Source of the DNA: Nitrospirota bacterium
Lineage (GTDB): Bacteria > Nitrospirota > Thermodesulfovibrionia > Thermodesulfovibrionales > SM23-35
Assembly: GCA_040754395.1 (NCBI GenBank)
Contig: JBFMCL010000012.1
Location: 23,206-87,205 of the forward strand
DNA: 64,000 bases
Direction: 5' to 3'
Shown: one piece after another, positions 18,749-27,568 of the stretch
Numbering within the stretch: position 1 is the stretch's first letter
How the letters are laid out: each line of letters begins with the position of its first letter
Notes under the pieces: generated by a model
The model's input: only the letters and a program-made list of their open reading frames with translations
Database searches by the model: none
What the model was told of the DNA's origin: nothing
Translations under genes and position numbers: made by a program

Positions 18749-19924
18749 ATGTTTTTAGTCGCCGAACCAATCTGCTGGGGGATGGAACATGTCCCTTTCA
18801 ATGCCGGATTGCTGAGAACAATACGCCTTGCGTTCCCTGCGGAAAGAGTGCACTTTTTTGGTGAAAAATCTCATGTAGAACATGTGAAGGGGTACATAGG
18901 GCCACAATTTGCTCATGCCATCGTCTGGGAGCCATTGGTATTGCCCCCCCGACATGCCGGTTTCTCGAGCCGTTTGCATGCGGACATCAGGTTGATACGG
19001 TGCCTACTTGACAAGATGAATGGGGATCCTTTAAACCATGTACTGGTAATTACCGGCAATCCTTCTATCCTGTGGGCTCTTAAGTTTTTCGTGCACACCG
19101 TTCACGGAGACAAAAATATTCAGGTCATTTTCCATGGGATACTCTCTTCCCTCGGCTCCCGGAGGTCTCTGAGGCCATTCAGGCGTTACTGCGATATCAG
19201 GGCATCTCTGAGCAAATTCAATCACAGGAGAATCCAGTACATCGTCCTTGAAGAATCGATCCGCGATGCAGTAGTGCGGTGCCTTTCTTCCCTGAAAGAC
19301 CGAATGGTGGTGCTGGACCATCCCATTCCCCTGGATGGGGATGCCCACGAGGCAAATGATTTCAGTTTTCCTGTGCAATTCGGGTTCCTGGGTCTGGCAA
19401 ACGAACATAAAGGGTTTTCAAAATATCTGACAGTTGCCAGGGAGATAACTTCGAAATATCCGGGAAGGGCGAAATTCCATGTAATCGGAAGGGTACAGAA
19501 TCAGTACAAACATCTGCGCATTCCGGAGATTGATTTCCTTGGCGAAAAACCGGGGTCAGAGAGGTTAAGCCGGGATGAATATGCGCAGCACGTCAATAAA
19601 CTTCACTTTACCTGTCTCTTCTATCAGGACCGTCATTATGAGTTCAGCGCTTCCGGTGTGTTGCTGGACAGTATTGCATGGGAGAAACCCGTCATTGCAT
19701 CGCAGCTTCCGATATTCAGAAATATCGAAACTGTATTTGGCAACATCGGGTATTTGTGCGATAACGGCAGCTTCAGCAGAACGATAGAAACTATTCTTAC
19801 CAGGACCGATTCCGATCACTACAGACAACAGGTTCTCAATATGCGGAAAGTGAAAGTATCGAGGTCACCGGAATCACTTGCCGGGAAATACCGTGAGCTT
19901 GTCGATATACTAAAGCATGTGTAA
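18749..19924 (+). CDS. Glycosyltransferase, GT4-like (divergent)
   Basis: 391 residues with two Rossmann-like halves. The second half contains FGFLGLANEHKGFSKYLTVAREI and FSASGVLLDSIAWEKPVIASQLPIFRNI, which corresponds to the donor-binding EX7E region of GT-B glycosyltransferases. The N-terminal half (GMEHVPFNAGLLRTIRLAFP) has no strong named motif. Cytoplasmic; no signal peptide. Placed between WbsX and wecB. The family assignment is moderately sure; donor and acceptor are not predictable. Confidence 0.72.
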   Translation: MFLVAEPICWGMEHVPFNAGLLRTIRLAFPAERVHFFGEKSHVEHVKGYIGPQFAHAIVWEPLVLPPRHAGFSSRLHADIRLIRCLLDKMNGDPLNHVLVITGNPSILWALKFFVHTVHGDKNIQVIFHGILSSLGSRRSLRPFRRYCDIRASLSKFNHRRIQYIVLEESIRDAVVRCLSSLKDRMVVLDHPIPLDGDAHEANDFSFPVQFGFLGLANEHKGFSKYLTVAREITSKYPGRAKFHVIGRVQNQYKHLRIPEIDFLGEKPGSERLSRDEYAQHVNKLHFTCLFYQDRHYEFSASGVLLDSIAWEKPVIASQLPIFRNIETVFGNIGYLCDNGSFSRTIETILTRTDSDHYRQQVLNMRKVKVSRSPESLAGKYRELVDILKHV

Positions 19925-19942
19925 GGCATACTTGTCTCTCTA

Positions 19943-21130
19943 ATGAAAAAACTCTCACCTGCATCAAAATGGCTCATAGTCGCGGGGGCGAGACCGAACT
20001 TCATGAAGATCGCTCCGTTGATCCATGCAATAAGGGAATCGAATGCCCGCAACGCACGCATAAGTCCGGTCATAGTGCATACCGGCCAGCACTATGACAA
20101 GGTACTCTCCCAGATTTTTTTCGATGATCTTGGGATTCCTGAGCCGGACTTCAATCTCGGCATAGGTTCCGGCAGCCATGCGGAACAGACAGGAAGGATT
20201 ATGATCGCGTTTGAACAGGTGGCTCTGGCGCAGAATCCTGATCTCGTGGTAGTTGCAGGCGATGTGAATTCGACCATCGCCTGTGCCCTGGTCGCTGCAA
20301 AACTCAGCATCCCCGTAGCCCATATTGAGGCTGGATTGAGATCATTCGACAAAACCATGCCGGAGGAGATAAACAGGATACTGACCGACCGGATCAGTGA
20401 CTTCCTGTTCACGCCTTCGCGGGATGCTGACGAGAATCTCAGGAAGGAAGGTATCGCCGCTGAAAAAATCTTTTTTGTCGGAAACATCATGGTGGACAGC
20501 CTGATGCTTATCATGAAACACATCCACAAATCACGGATATTGTCGATGCTCGGGAAAATCCTCGACCATCACACAGGATATGCCATGATCACCCTCCACC
20601 GGCCCTCAAATGTTGACGACAAAAGGACACTGGAGCAAGTACTGGGATGTATCAAAGAACTTTCAAGGGATATGCCGATGCTGTTTCCGGTACACCCGAG
20701 GACAGCAAAGCAGATCAATGATTTTGGACTTGGCCGGAACATCACGTGGCTGGATGCTGATTACCATATTATGCGCGGACAAAACGCCAGTAATATCTAT
20801 GGTCTGCCCCCGCTCGGCTACCTTGATTTTGTTACCCTGATGGCAAGGGCAAAAGTCATTTTTACTGATTCCGGAGGCATTCAGGAGGAAAGCACTGTCC
20901 TCGGGATACCGTGCATTACCCTGAGAGAGAATACCGAAAGACCTGTCACCGTCACAGAGGGAACAAATACCATTACGGGGAATGATCCGGAAAAAATAAC
21001 CGGTGCCTTCATACGCGCAATATCGCCGGGAGAAAAGAGTATCAGAAGTATCCCTGCACTGTGGGACGGGAAGACAGCACCGAGGATAGTCGAAATTTTG
21101 GCCTCAAAATATTTTTCTGCTCAATCATGA
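19943..21130 (+). CDS. wecB: UDP-N-acetylglucosamine 2-epimerase (non-hydrolysing)
   Basis: 395 residues. It interconverts UDP-GlcNAc and UDP-ManNAc, the precursor of ManNAc and ManNAcA residues in surface glycans. Family motifs are intact: GARPNFMKIAPLIHAI at the N-terminus, VHTGQHYD, GDVNSTIACALVAAKL, HIEAGLRSFDKTMPEEINR, TLHRPSNVD, and FTDSGGIQEESTVLGIPCITLRENTERPVT near the C-terminus. Length and order match WecB/MnaA. No UDP-ManNAc dehydrogenase (wecC) is in the window, so ManNAc itself may be used or wecC lies elsewhere. The last gene before a 190-bp gap. Confidence 0.95.
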   Translation: MKKLSPASKWLIVAGARPNFMKIAPLIHAIRESNARNARISPVIVHTGQHYDKVLSQIFFDDLGIPEPDFNLGIGSGSHAEQTGRIMIAFEQVALAQNPDLVVVAGDVNSTIACALVAAKLSIPVAHIEAGLRSFDKTMPEEINRILTDRISDFLFTPSRDADENLRKEGIAAEKIFFVGNIMVDSLMLIMKHIHKSRILSMLGKILDHHTGYAMITLHRPSNVDDKRTLEQVLGCIKELSRDMPMLFPVHPRTAKQINDFGLGRNITWLDADYHIMRGQNASNIYGLPPLGYLDFVTLMARAKVIFTDSGGIQEESTVLGIPCITLRENTERPVTVTEGTNTITGNDPEKITGAFIRAISPGEKSIRSIPALWDGKTAPRIVEILASKYFSAQS

Positions 21131-21229
21131 GTGGGAAACAGCTCCAACTAAAGTTGCAGAAGTCTTTTCAACCTTATGTGTGCATGGAATCTATAACTTT
21201 CTGCGCTATTTATTAAAACCATTTGGCGA

Positions 21230-21256
21230 TTGACAATATTCTGCTTTTCTTATACT
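21230..21256 (+). promoter_or_regulatory. Possible sigma70-type promoter upstream of the golvesin/PKD protein
   Basis: TTGACA at 21230-21235 and TATACT at 21251-21256 in an AT-rich stretch after wecB. The 15-nt spacer is shorter than the optimal 17, which lowers confidence. It would give the secreted-protein gene at 21321 its own transcript. Confidence 0.35.
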
Positions 21257-21320
21257 AATGTATATATAGGAATACCAGTAAATCAGCCGGCCATATCCAA
21301 AAAGGGGGAATAACGGAGTC

Positions 21321-24107
21321 ATGCAAAAGAGAAAAAAACATATCACTTTTTTCCTTATTAACCTGCTTCTGACATGTTTTCTTTTATCTTCAGGCTATGC
21401 ATTTGCGGACGTCATTATCGATAACGGACAGGCAGGCACATCCTATACCGGAACATGGGGAATTTCCGGGGGTACCCTGCCTTATGGCACAAACAGCCTC
21501 TGGTCGAGGGACGGGGCCACGTATACCTGGCAATTCTCTTCACAACCTGCAGGCACATATGAAGTGTACATGTGGTGGTCTGGCTACGCAACGAGAGCAA
21601 CAAGCATAGCGGTAGACATCTACCACCGTGACGGGCAAAGCACCGTTACGGTAAATCAGCAGTTGAACGCAGGCCAGTGGAACAGCCTCGGGCAATACTA
21701 TTTTGACACAAGTGGAAGAGTAACAATTATTGCAGCCAATGGCTCCACAGTAAGCACCTGTGCTGATGCGGTACGATTTGCCCCGGTCTCAACGAACTCT
21801 CCTCCCACCGCGTACATTGACTCAATAACTCCCAATCCGGCAAACCCCGGTCAGACCGTTTCATTCTCAGGGCATGGCACCGACTCCGACGGGACGATCG
21901 CCGCATATCAGTGGAGTTCAAACATCAACGGTCTCCTCAGCACAGAGAGCGCATTCTCTTCCTCAACCCTCTCTGCAGGAACACATACGATCTCTTTCAG
22001 GGTTCAGGACAATGAGGGGGCATGGTCTGCACCAGTTGCCCAGACACTGCAGGTAGGCGCTCCTCCAGTCGAATACATCATAGACAATGGTGCTGCAGGC
22101 ACCTCATTTACTGGCACATGGGCTATTTCAGGAGCTTCAAATCCTTACGCAATAGATTCGGTCTGGAGCCGCGACGGCACCACCTATACCTGGACATTCA
22201 CTCCTGCGGTTTCAGGAAACTACGACCTCTCCATGTGGTGGACAGTCTGGCCTTCGCGGAGCACAGCCGTGCCTGTTGACATCACCTTCTACGGCGGAAC
22301 TTCACGAGTGGTTATCAACCAGCAGCTCAACGGCGGCAAATGGAACCTGCTCGGCAACTTCTCCTTCCTCGCCGGCCAGAGCTACACCGTAAGAATAACC
22401 TCGCAGCCCGGGCCGTCAAGTACCTGCGCAGATGCGGTCAAATTCTCGCGGGTATCTGACCTGAATGCCCCTCCTGTGGCCACCATCGATTCTGTCACTC
22501 CCAACCCTGCCCTTCCCGGGGAAACCGTAACCTTCACCGGGTCAGGCTCGGATACCGACGGTACGATCACCGGCTACAGCTGGCGCTCCAGCAGAGACGG
22601 CGTAATCGGCACCGCTGCGTCTTTCAGCACCTCGGCCCTCTCAGAGGGAATACACACCATATATTTCAAGGTTCAGGACAACAACGGCGTATGGTCGCCG
22701 GAAATAAGCCATACTCTGAATATCGGCAATCAGGTCTCAAATACCGAACATATATATTTCTGTCTAACATTCTTTGGAGCAAATGACAAAGCCTTGTTGA
22801 TTGCAACCTTGCAGGATGTTGGCGCGGTTCAGCAGGGTAATGTCTGGACTTATACAAATAGTGCACTGGGGAAAGATTATGTAATTCATATTGTGGAAGA
22901 TATAGAAACCATGAAGCAGGCATTATATACGGAAAATGCGCATGTGATTGTAAAAGGACATTCCAACTACGGACTGGGTGGGGTTTTTATCCCGGATTAC
23001 GCATATGAACATCAAGTGCTCAACAATATTCGGTATATCGATGATGACCTGATTTTTAATTACTCCTCTCCATGGATTTCCGTAAATGTTGCAAGCTGCA
23101 TCATAAGTCACGCATTCCCAAACTGGTGGCCAATTCTGCAGGATGGCACAAACGGCATCATGCCATATGATTTTGGGGATCCAAGGGGGAATCCTCCTTA
23201 CAATTACTATTTAACCTATCAAATACCCGGCGATCCGAATATTTACAAAGTCGAGACCGTACGAAACAGCGCACGCGAGCGGTTTCCGGATTCAGGAGTG
23301 CCTGCATGGTATTCACCTGACGGCTCAAGCCCGAATCCGTCAAATCCTTCACACCGTCAGTACTATATCACGAACCCTGATAATTCCTTCTTATCCGCTG
23401 GCAGATGGCTTTGGACTAATAATTCTTATGCCGGCAGTCTGACCGGATTCTATGGCTTTCATTATTGCCGCATTAACGCAGGTTCGGGCAGCAGCCAGGC
23501 TTCATGGCGCTTTTCCATACCTGTCAGCGGCAGTTACAATGTATCTGCATGGTGGCCGTCATCTCCGCTTAACACATCTCAAGCCAAGTATACTGTGAAC
23601 CATGCCACCGGCAGCACGTTAGTGATGCAAAATCAGCAGGTTAATGGTAGCGTTTGGAACAACCTCGGAACCTTTTCTTTCAATACCGGTGAGTATTCAG
23701 TAGTACTAACTGACCAATCCGGCTCCGGGCAAATTGTTGCTGATGCAATCCGGGTAACAAATTCTGCAAATCCAAGCATTGATATCACGGTAGATAACTC
23801 TTTTTGCCCTAAATCACATTATTATAAAAAGTCGATCGTCTTCAGGAGACAGCTTGAAATAGAACCGGAAAAACTGAAATATAAGCGGATGCTGTATGAT
23901 GCATGCACGACAGGAAGCTACTACCTTGAGGCGTTTCAGAGAGGAACCATGTTCTTCACGGTTATTGGCTCGAGGACATATGGGAGCTATAAATATCTCA
24001 AGGCGTATCTGGAGGGAAAAAGTGATCAGGAGATATGGACAATACTGCAGGCATACGACCCGGTATACGATTATTATTACTTCGATAAATCGCCGTCAGA
24101 ACAGTAA
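21321..24107 (+). CDS. Secreted protein with three golvesin-like domains, two PKD-like domains and a possible clan CD peptidase core
   Basis: 928 residues with a GGGGG-type ribosome site before the ATG and a signal peptide ending near residue 29. The order is golvesin C-terminal-like domain (~30-152), PKD-like (~158-246), golvesin-like (~250-374), PKD-like (~380-468), a unique domain (~475-680), a third golvesin-like domain (~690-820) and a tyrosine-rich tail (~825-928). The unique domain has HVIVKGHSNYG (His547) and ISVNVASC (Cys593), a 46-residue spacing like the His/Cys dyad of caspase and gingipain folds. A further DACTTGSYYLEAF (Cys862) follows in the tail. The peptidase idea is inference; the beta-domain calls are firmer. 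Related golvesin-like domains occur at 47335-48984. Confidence 0.75.
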   Translation: MQKRKKHITFFLINLLLTCFLLSSGYAFADVIIDNGQAGTSYTGTWGISGGTLPYGTNSLWSRDGATYTWQFSSQPAGTYEVYMWWSGYATRATSIAVDIYHRDGQSTVTVNQQLNAGQWNSLGQYYFDTSGRVTIIAANGSTVSTCADAVRFAPVSTNSPPTAYIDSITPNPANPGQTVSFSGHGTDSDGTIAAYQWSSNINGLLSTESAFSSSTLSAGTHTISFRVQDNEGAWSAPVAQTLQVGAPPVEYIIDNGAAGTSFTGTWAISGASNPYAIDSVWSRDGTTYTWTFTPAVSGNYDLSMWWTVWPSRSTAVPVDITFYGGTSRVVINQQLNGGKWNLLGNFSFLAGQSYTVRITSQPGPSSTCADAVKFSRVSDLNAPPVATIDSVTPNPALPGETVTFTGSGSDTDGTITGYSWRSSRDGVIGTAASFSTSALSEGIHTIYFKVQDNNGVWSPEISHTLNIGNQVSNTEHIYFCLTFFGANDKALLIATLQDVGAVQQGNVWTYTNSALGKDYVIHIVEDIETMKQALYTENAHVIVKGHSNYGLGGVFIPDYAYEHQVLNNIRYIDDDLIFNYSSPWISVNVASCIISHAFPNWWPILQDGTNGIMPYDFGDPRGNPPYNYYLTYQIPGDPNIYKVETVRNSARERFPDSGVPAWYSPDGSSPNPSNPSHRQYYITNPDNSFLSAGRWLWTNNSYAGSLTGFYGFHYCRINAGSGSSQASWRFSIPVSGSYNVSAWWPSSPLNTSQAKYTVNHATGSTLVMQNQQVNGSVWNNLGTFSFNTGEYSVVLTDQSGSGQIVADAIRVTNSANPSIDITVDNSFCPKSHYYKKSIVFRRQLEIEPEKLKYKRMLYDACTTGSYYLEAFQRGTMFFTVIGSRTYGSYKYLKAYLEGKSDQEIWTILQAYDPVYDYYYFDKSPSEQ

Positions 24108-24166
24108 TATTATGTTAGGAAAATTCTTGATAACGTCAATTAATACAATTGCGGAGGGTTATGTAC

Positions 24167-24838
24167 ATGAACATTAAGAAAACATTGTTCGCATTATTGT
24201 TCGTCGGGATATTTACTGCTGCACATGCTCAGGAGCCTGTAAGGCCTGACGTGTCCCGTATGTTCGATTTTGACAGGGAAGCAAAGATAAATCATCTCAG
24301 CAATATCAGTGCGGAAGAAGCTTTCAACAATCTGACATCGCCAGACTTTATGCTAAACGATGATCTCCTTCACAAAGCAGTATTCAAAGCTTTTGAATTC
24401 AGAAAATCGGATGCGATTGCCATTGTTGTGCAGGCTCTGAGGACAGCGCAGCATCAGTCAGTGAAGAATACGCCGGAAACTGAGAACAGATTATATATCT
24501 CAAGAAAATTTCTTGAAATCTTCCCTGAAGACACTACTGGAACACTGTTAAAATTATATGCCTCAGCCGATGCACCCACAAGGTCCAGAATTCTCTATGT
24601 GGCAGGCAATATGCCCGGCCAGCCCATCAGAGAACTTCTCATCAAAGCGCTCGACGATAAGACAACCTTTGAGAAAGAGAATCCGGAAATAGCCGGACTG
24701 CCTTTGCGCATTTGCGATGCGGCATATAATCAACTTGTAATTCGCTATAAGATTCAAAATGTTCTCAGGACAATTGGAAACGATTTGACAATCCAGACCA
24801 GAGATTACCATATAAATATCCTCAAAAAGTATTTGTAA
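24167..24838 (+). CDS. Exported hypothetical protein with HEAT-like helical repeats
   Basis: The start at 24167 is chosen because GGAGG lies 9 nt upstream; ATG 24161 and TTG 24149 are in frame but poorly spaced. The 223-residue product begins with a clear signal peptide (MNIKKTLFALLFVGIFTAAHA). The mature part is helical, with segments such as LHKAVFKAFEFRKSDAIAIVVQALRTA and LLKLYASADAPTRSRILYVAGNMPGQPIRELLIKAL that resemble HEAT repeats. I do not recognise a named family. It directly follows the golvesin/PKD protein by 59 bp and may work with it outside the inner membrane. Confidence 0.65.
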   Translation: MNIKKTLFALLFVGIFTAAHAQEPVRPDVSRMFDFDREAKINHLSNISAEEAFNNLTSPDFMLNDDLLHKAVFKAFEFRKSDAIAIVVQALRTAQHQSVKNTPETENRLYISRKFLEIFPEDTTGTLLKLYASADAPTRSRILYVAGNMPGQPIRELLIKALDDKTTFEKENPEIAGLPLRICDAAYNQLVIRYKIQNVLRTIGNDLTIQTRDYHINILKKYL

Positions 24839-24871
24839 GTTTTTCCCTGCAGACTTTTACTCACTCATCTG

Positions 24872-24891
24872 CCTGAGAGATCAGGTGTTTT
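24872..24891 (+). terminator. Weak hairpin plus T-run
   Basis: CCTGA/TCAGG stem with a GAGA loop at 24872-24885 followed by TGTTTTT. The 5-bp stem makes this at best a partial terminator before the glycosyltransferase at 24904. Confidence 0.3.
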
Positions 24892-24903
24892 TCGCTTATT
24901 CAC

Positions 24904-26175
24904 ATGAAAAAGGTATTGATTATCGCTTTCTACTTTCCACCCTGCATAAACATGGGAGCCCAGAGACCATACAGGCTTGCAAAATATCTTTCCAGTAATG
25001 GATGGGAGCCAATAATTCTTACGAAAACACTTCCGGGAAAGCCTCCTGATGGAATTCGTATTATTGAAACCCCGTATAAGGATGTTATCGGAACCCTCAA
25101 GTCATCCTTCGGGTTTGACAGACAAAAGGGAATTCATGAACAAATGCATATTCAGGAGTCAAAAAATTACTCCCATTCAGCATGGAAAAGTAAAATCATA
25201 AAAATTATGAGAGAAATAATTGCCTTTCCCGACGATTTCATCGGATGGCAAAAATTTGCGCTAGAATCGGCCTGTGAATTGCTTGATAATGTGCGAATTG
25301 ATGCAATTATCAGTACTTCTTACCCAGTCACATCACATGTAATAGCATCGAAACTAAAAAGGAAATACCGTATCCCCTGGGTAGCCGATTTTCGGGATCT
25401 CTGGACACAAAATCATTACGTCAGGAAATACAGGTTGATTCATCTTGCCGAGAAATTCTTGGAGAAGAAAACACTCTCAGGGGCTGATCTGCTTGTGACG
25501 GTGCATCCTCTTACTGACATGCTAAGGGAAATGCACAGGGACAAGAATGCCTTATGCATTACCAACGGATATGATCCAGCCGATTATCCGGAGACAGAGC
25601 TGCAGCTGTCCGGGAAATTTTCAATAACCTATACCGGAATACTCTATGCCGGGAAACGTGATCCGTCGATGCTTTTCAGGGTCATAGATCAATTAATACA
25701 GGATCGCAAGATTGACAGAGACCGGTTAGAGATAAATTTCATCGGATGTTCTGAGAAGTGGCTGAGAGAGGAAGTGAAATCCTACGGGCTGGAAAAAATC
25801 GTCCGCATACAGGGGATGATCCCCAGGGAGGAAGCACTCAGGATTCAGAGAGAATCTCAGGTGCTGCTCATAATACGTTGGAATAACAAAAAGGAAGAAC
25901 AGATTATACCGGGAAAATTATTTGAATATTTTGGTGCGAGAAGACCGATTCTTGCTATCGGGGCCGGAGGTGTTGTGCAAGACATTCTGGAAAAAACCCA
26001 GACTGGCAGGTTCGCTGACAATGACAAGTCATTAAGTGATATCATTCTGCAATATTATCGTGAATATATGGGTGATGGTACGGTCAGTTATTCTGGCAAT
26101 CAGACTGTTGTCGATTACACTTACCCTTCTATTGCACGCCAATATGCAGAAGTTTTGAATACGCTGCCATGTTAA
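24904..26175 (+). CDS. Glycosyltransferase family 4-like
   Basis: 423 residues. The N-terminus KKVLIIAFYFPPCINMGAQRPYRLAKYLSSNGWEPIILT is the acceptor-side Rossmann start typical of GT4 enzymes. Mid-protein ADFRDLWTQNHY and the C-terminal block SQVLLIIRWNNKKEEQIIPGKLFEYFGARRPILAIG correspond to the donor-binding EX7E region. No membrane segment. It overlaps the O-antigen ligase-like gene by 7 bp, so polymer ligation/polymerisation and this transfer step are probably made together. Confidence 0.87.
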   Translation: MKKVLIIAFYFPPCINMGAQRPYRLAKYLSSNGWEPIILTKTLPGKPPDGIRIIETPYKDVIGTLKSSFGFDRQKGIHEQMHIQESKNYSHSAWKSKIIKIMREIIAFPDDFIGWQKFALESACELLDNVRIDAIISTSYPVTSHVIASKLKRKYRIPWVADFRDLWTQNHYVRKYRLIHLAEKFLEKKTLSGADLLVTVHPLTDMLREMHRDKNALCITNGYDPADYPETELQLSGKFSITYTGILYAGKRDPSMLFRVIDQLIQDRKIDRDRLEINFIGCSEKWLREEVKSYGLEKIVRIQGMIPREEALRIQRESQVLLIIRWNNKKEEQIIPGKLFEYFGARRPILAIGAGGVVQDILEKTQTGRFADNDKSLSDIILQYYREYMGDGTVSYSGNQTVVDYTYPSIARQYAEVLNTLPC

Positions 26176-27542
26176 TTGAATCTCTGAGTTTGTATAAAAA
26201 ATATTCGTCGAAAAAATTACTCTGGATACTGTCTGGAATATCCATTGCGGCATTTGTGTCATATTCTATTGCGAATGCCAAATTGATTTATCTTGGCGTT
26301 TTATTTGCGCCTTTGTTCATTTACCTGTCGATCTCCAAGCCATTCATTTTTCCGTTCGGGGCATATGTATTCCTTCTCCCATTCGATTCAGTGCTTGCCA
26401 TTTCAGGTTCCGGGGGAGCAACGATCACAAAACTGCTTGGAATTATTACAATATTTGTTTTTTTGACCAAATCGCTGATTGAAAAGAAATTTGAAAAACC
26501 TGACAGAGCAACATTGTACTGGATACTCTTCATCATATATGCGCTCACATCTTTCTTCTGGGCAATTGTTCCGGAGGTGGTCCAGGCAAGATTCATGACG
26601 GCAATCGGGTTACTGCTGTTGTATCTTGTCGTAGCTTCATACGGAGTACAGAAAAATGATTTCGCACTCATCAAATATTTTCTTTTGGCAGGTGGGGTCT
26701 CTGCTGCTCTCATTACAATATATAAGTTCAGAACCTACGGGATGGTATATGATACGACAGATTATGTCCGGACATCCCTTACAATGGGAGATCGGGCTTC
26801 GGAGCTCAATAAATTTGCGTTCAGCCTGTTGCTGTCCGTCTCAATAAGCATTGAATTGCTCCTTAATGAAAAGAAAAAATGGCTGAAAATACTTCTTTTG
26901 TCGGGATTATCTGTCATTATTCTCTGCCTGCTCCTGAACGGTTCGCGTGGTGGCCTGATCGGGGTAGGTGTCATATTTATTTCCTATATTCTATCGCAAA
27001 AGAAGCGATTGTCCATATGGGCTTTGGTACTTTGCATGGCGGTGCTGCTCGTTTCTCTCAGCCCCAATTATTTTACGAAAAGGTGGGATCAGGCGGTCGA
27101 AACCGGTGGCTCCGGAAGGTTGATAATATGGAGCACAGGGCTGGCTGCTGCAGACAAATACTGGACGGTCGGGGCAGGGCTCGACAATTTCCCCTATGTA
27201 TACAACGAGTTCGGAAGTTTTACACCTTACAGCACGAAGATGGGCCGAGGCGCCCACAATATCTATCTGAGCACATTTATTGAACTTGGCATCATCGGAT
27301 TGTTACTTTTGTTACTGGGAATGATAACTCATTACCGGGCCATACGCACCTACGATCAGAGCGCCAGCGCACAGATGCTGAAGGCGGCGTTCTGGGCGAT
27401 GCTTGTCTCATGTTTCTTCCTTGATGCGATATGGACAAAGACATTCTGGATGCTTTGGATTCTGATAATGATGTACAGAAATGTTGTGGATAAGGAACAC
27501 CTCATAAATCATCTGATCCTGTCCGGCAAGATCAGGCAATGA
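26169..27542 (+). CDS. O-antigen ligase / Wzy-like polymerase family membrane protein
   Basis: 457 residues with about ten hydrophobic segments. The family core LNGSRGGLIGVGVIFISYIL and the periplasmic loop block WTVGAGLDNFPYVYNEF...GRGAHNIYLSTFIELGIIGLLLLLLGM carry the conserved R-G-G and H-N-x-Y-L residues of the Wzy_C/WaaL family. These proteins transfer or polymerise undecaprenyl-linked glycan on the periplasmic side. Sequence alone does not separate ligase from polymerase. Its presence beside two ABC exporters, which do not need Wzy, argues for ligase or for a second assembly route. The ATG overlaps the upstream gene. Confidence 0.88.
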   Translation: MLIESLSLYKKYSSKKLLWILSGISIAAFVSYSIANAKLIYLGVLFAPLFIYLSISKPFIFPFGAYVFLLPFDSVLAISGSGGATITKLLGIITIFVFLTKSLIEKKFEKPDRATLYWILFIIYALTSFFWAIVPEVVQARFMTAIGLLLLYLVVASYGVQKNDFALIKYFLLAGGVSAALITIYKFRTYGMVYDTTDYVRTSLTMGDRASELNKFAFSLLLSVSISIELLLNEKKKWLKILLLSGLSVIILCLLLNGSRGGLIGVGVIFISYILSQKKRLSIWALVLCMAVLLVSLSPNYFTKRWDQAVETGGSGRLIIWSTGLAAADKYWTVGAGLDNFPYVYNEFGSFTPYSTKMGRGAHNIYLSTFIELGIIGLLLLLLGMITHYRAIRTYDQSASAQMLKAAFWAMLVSCFFLDAIWTKTFWMLWILIMMYRNVVDKEHLINHLILSGKIRQ

Positions 27543-27568
27543 TGCGCAATTAATACGGGGTAAAGACA

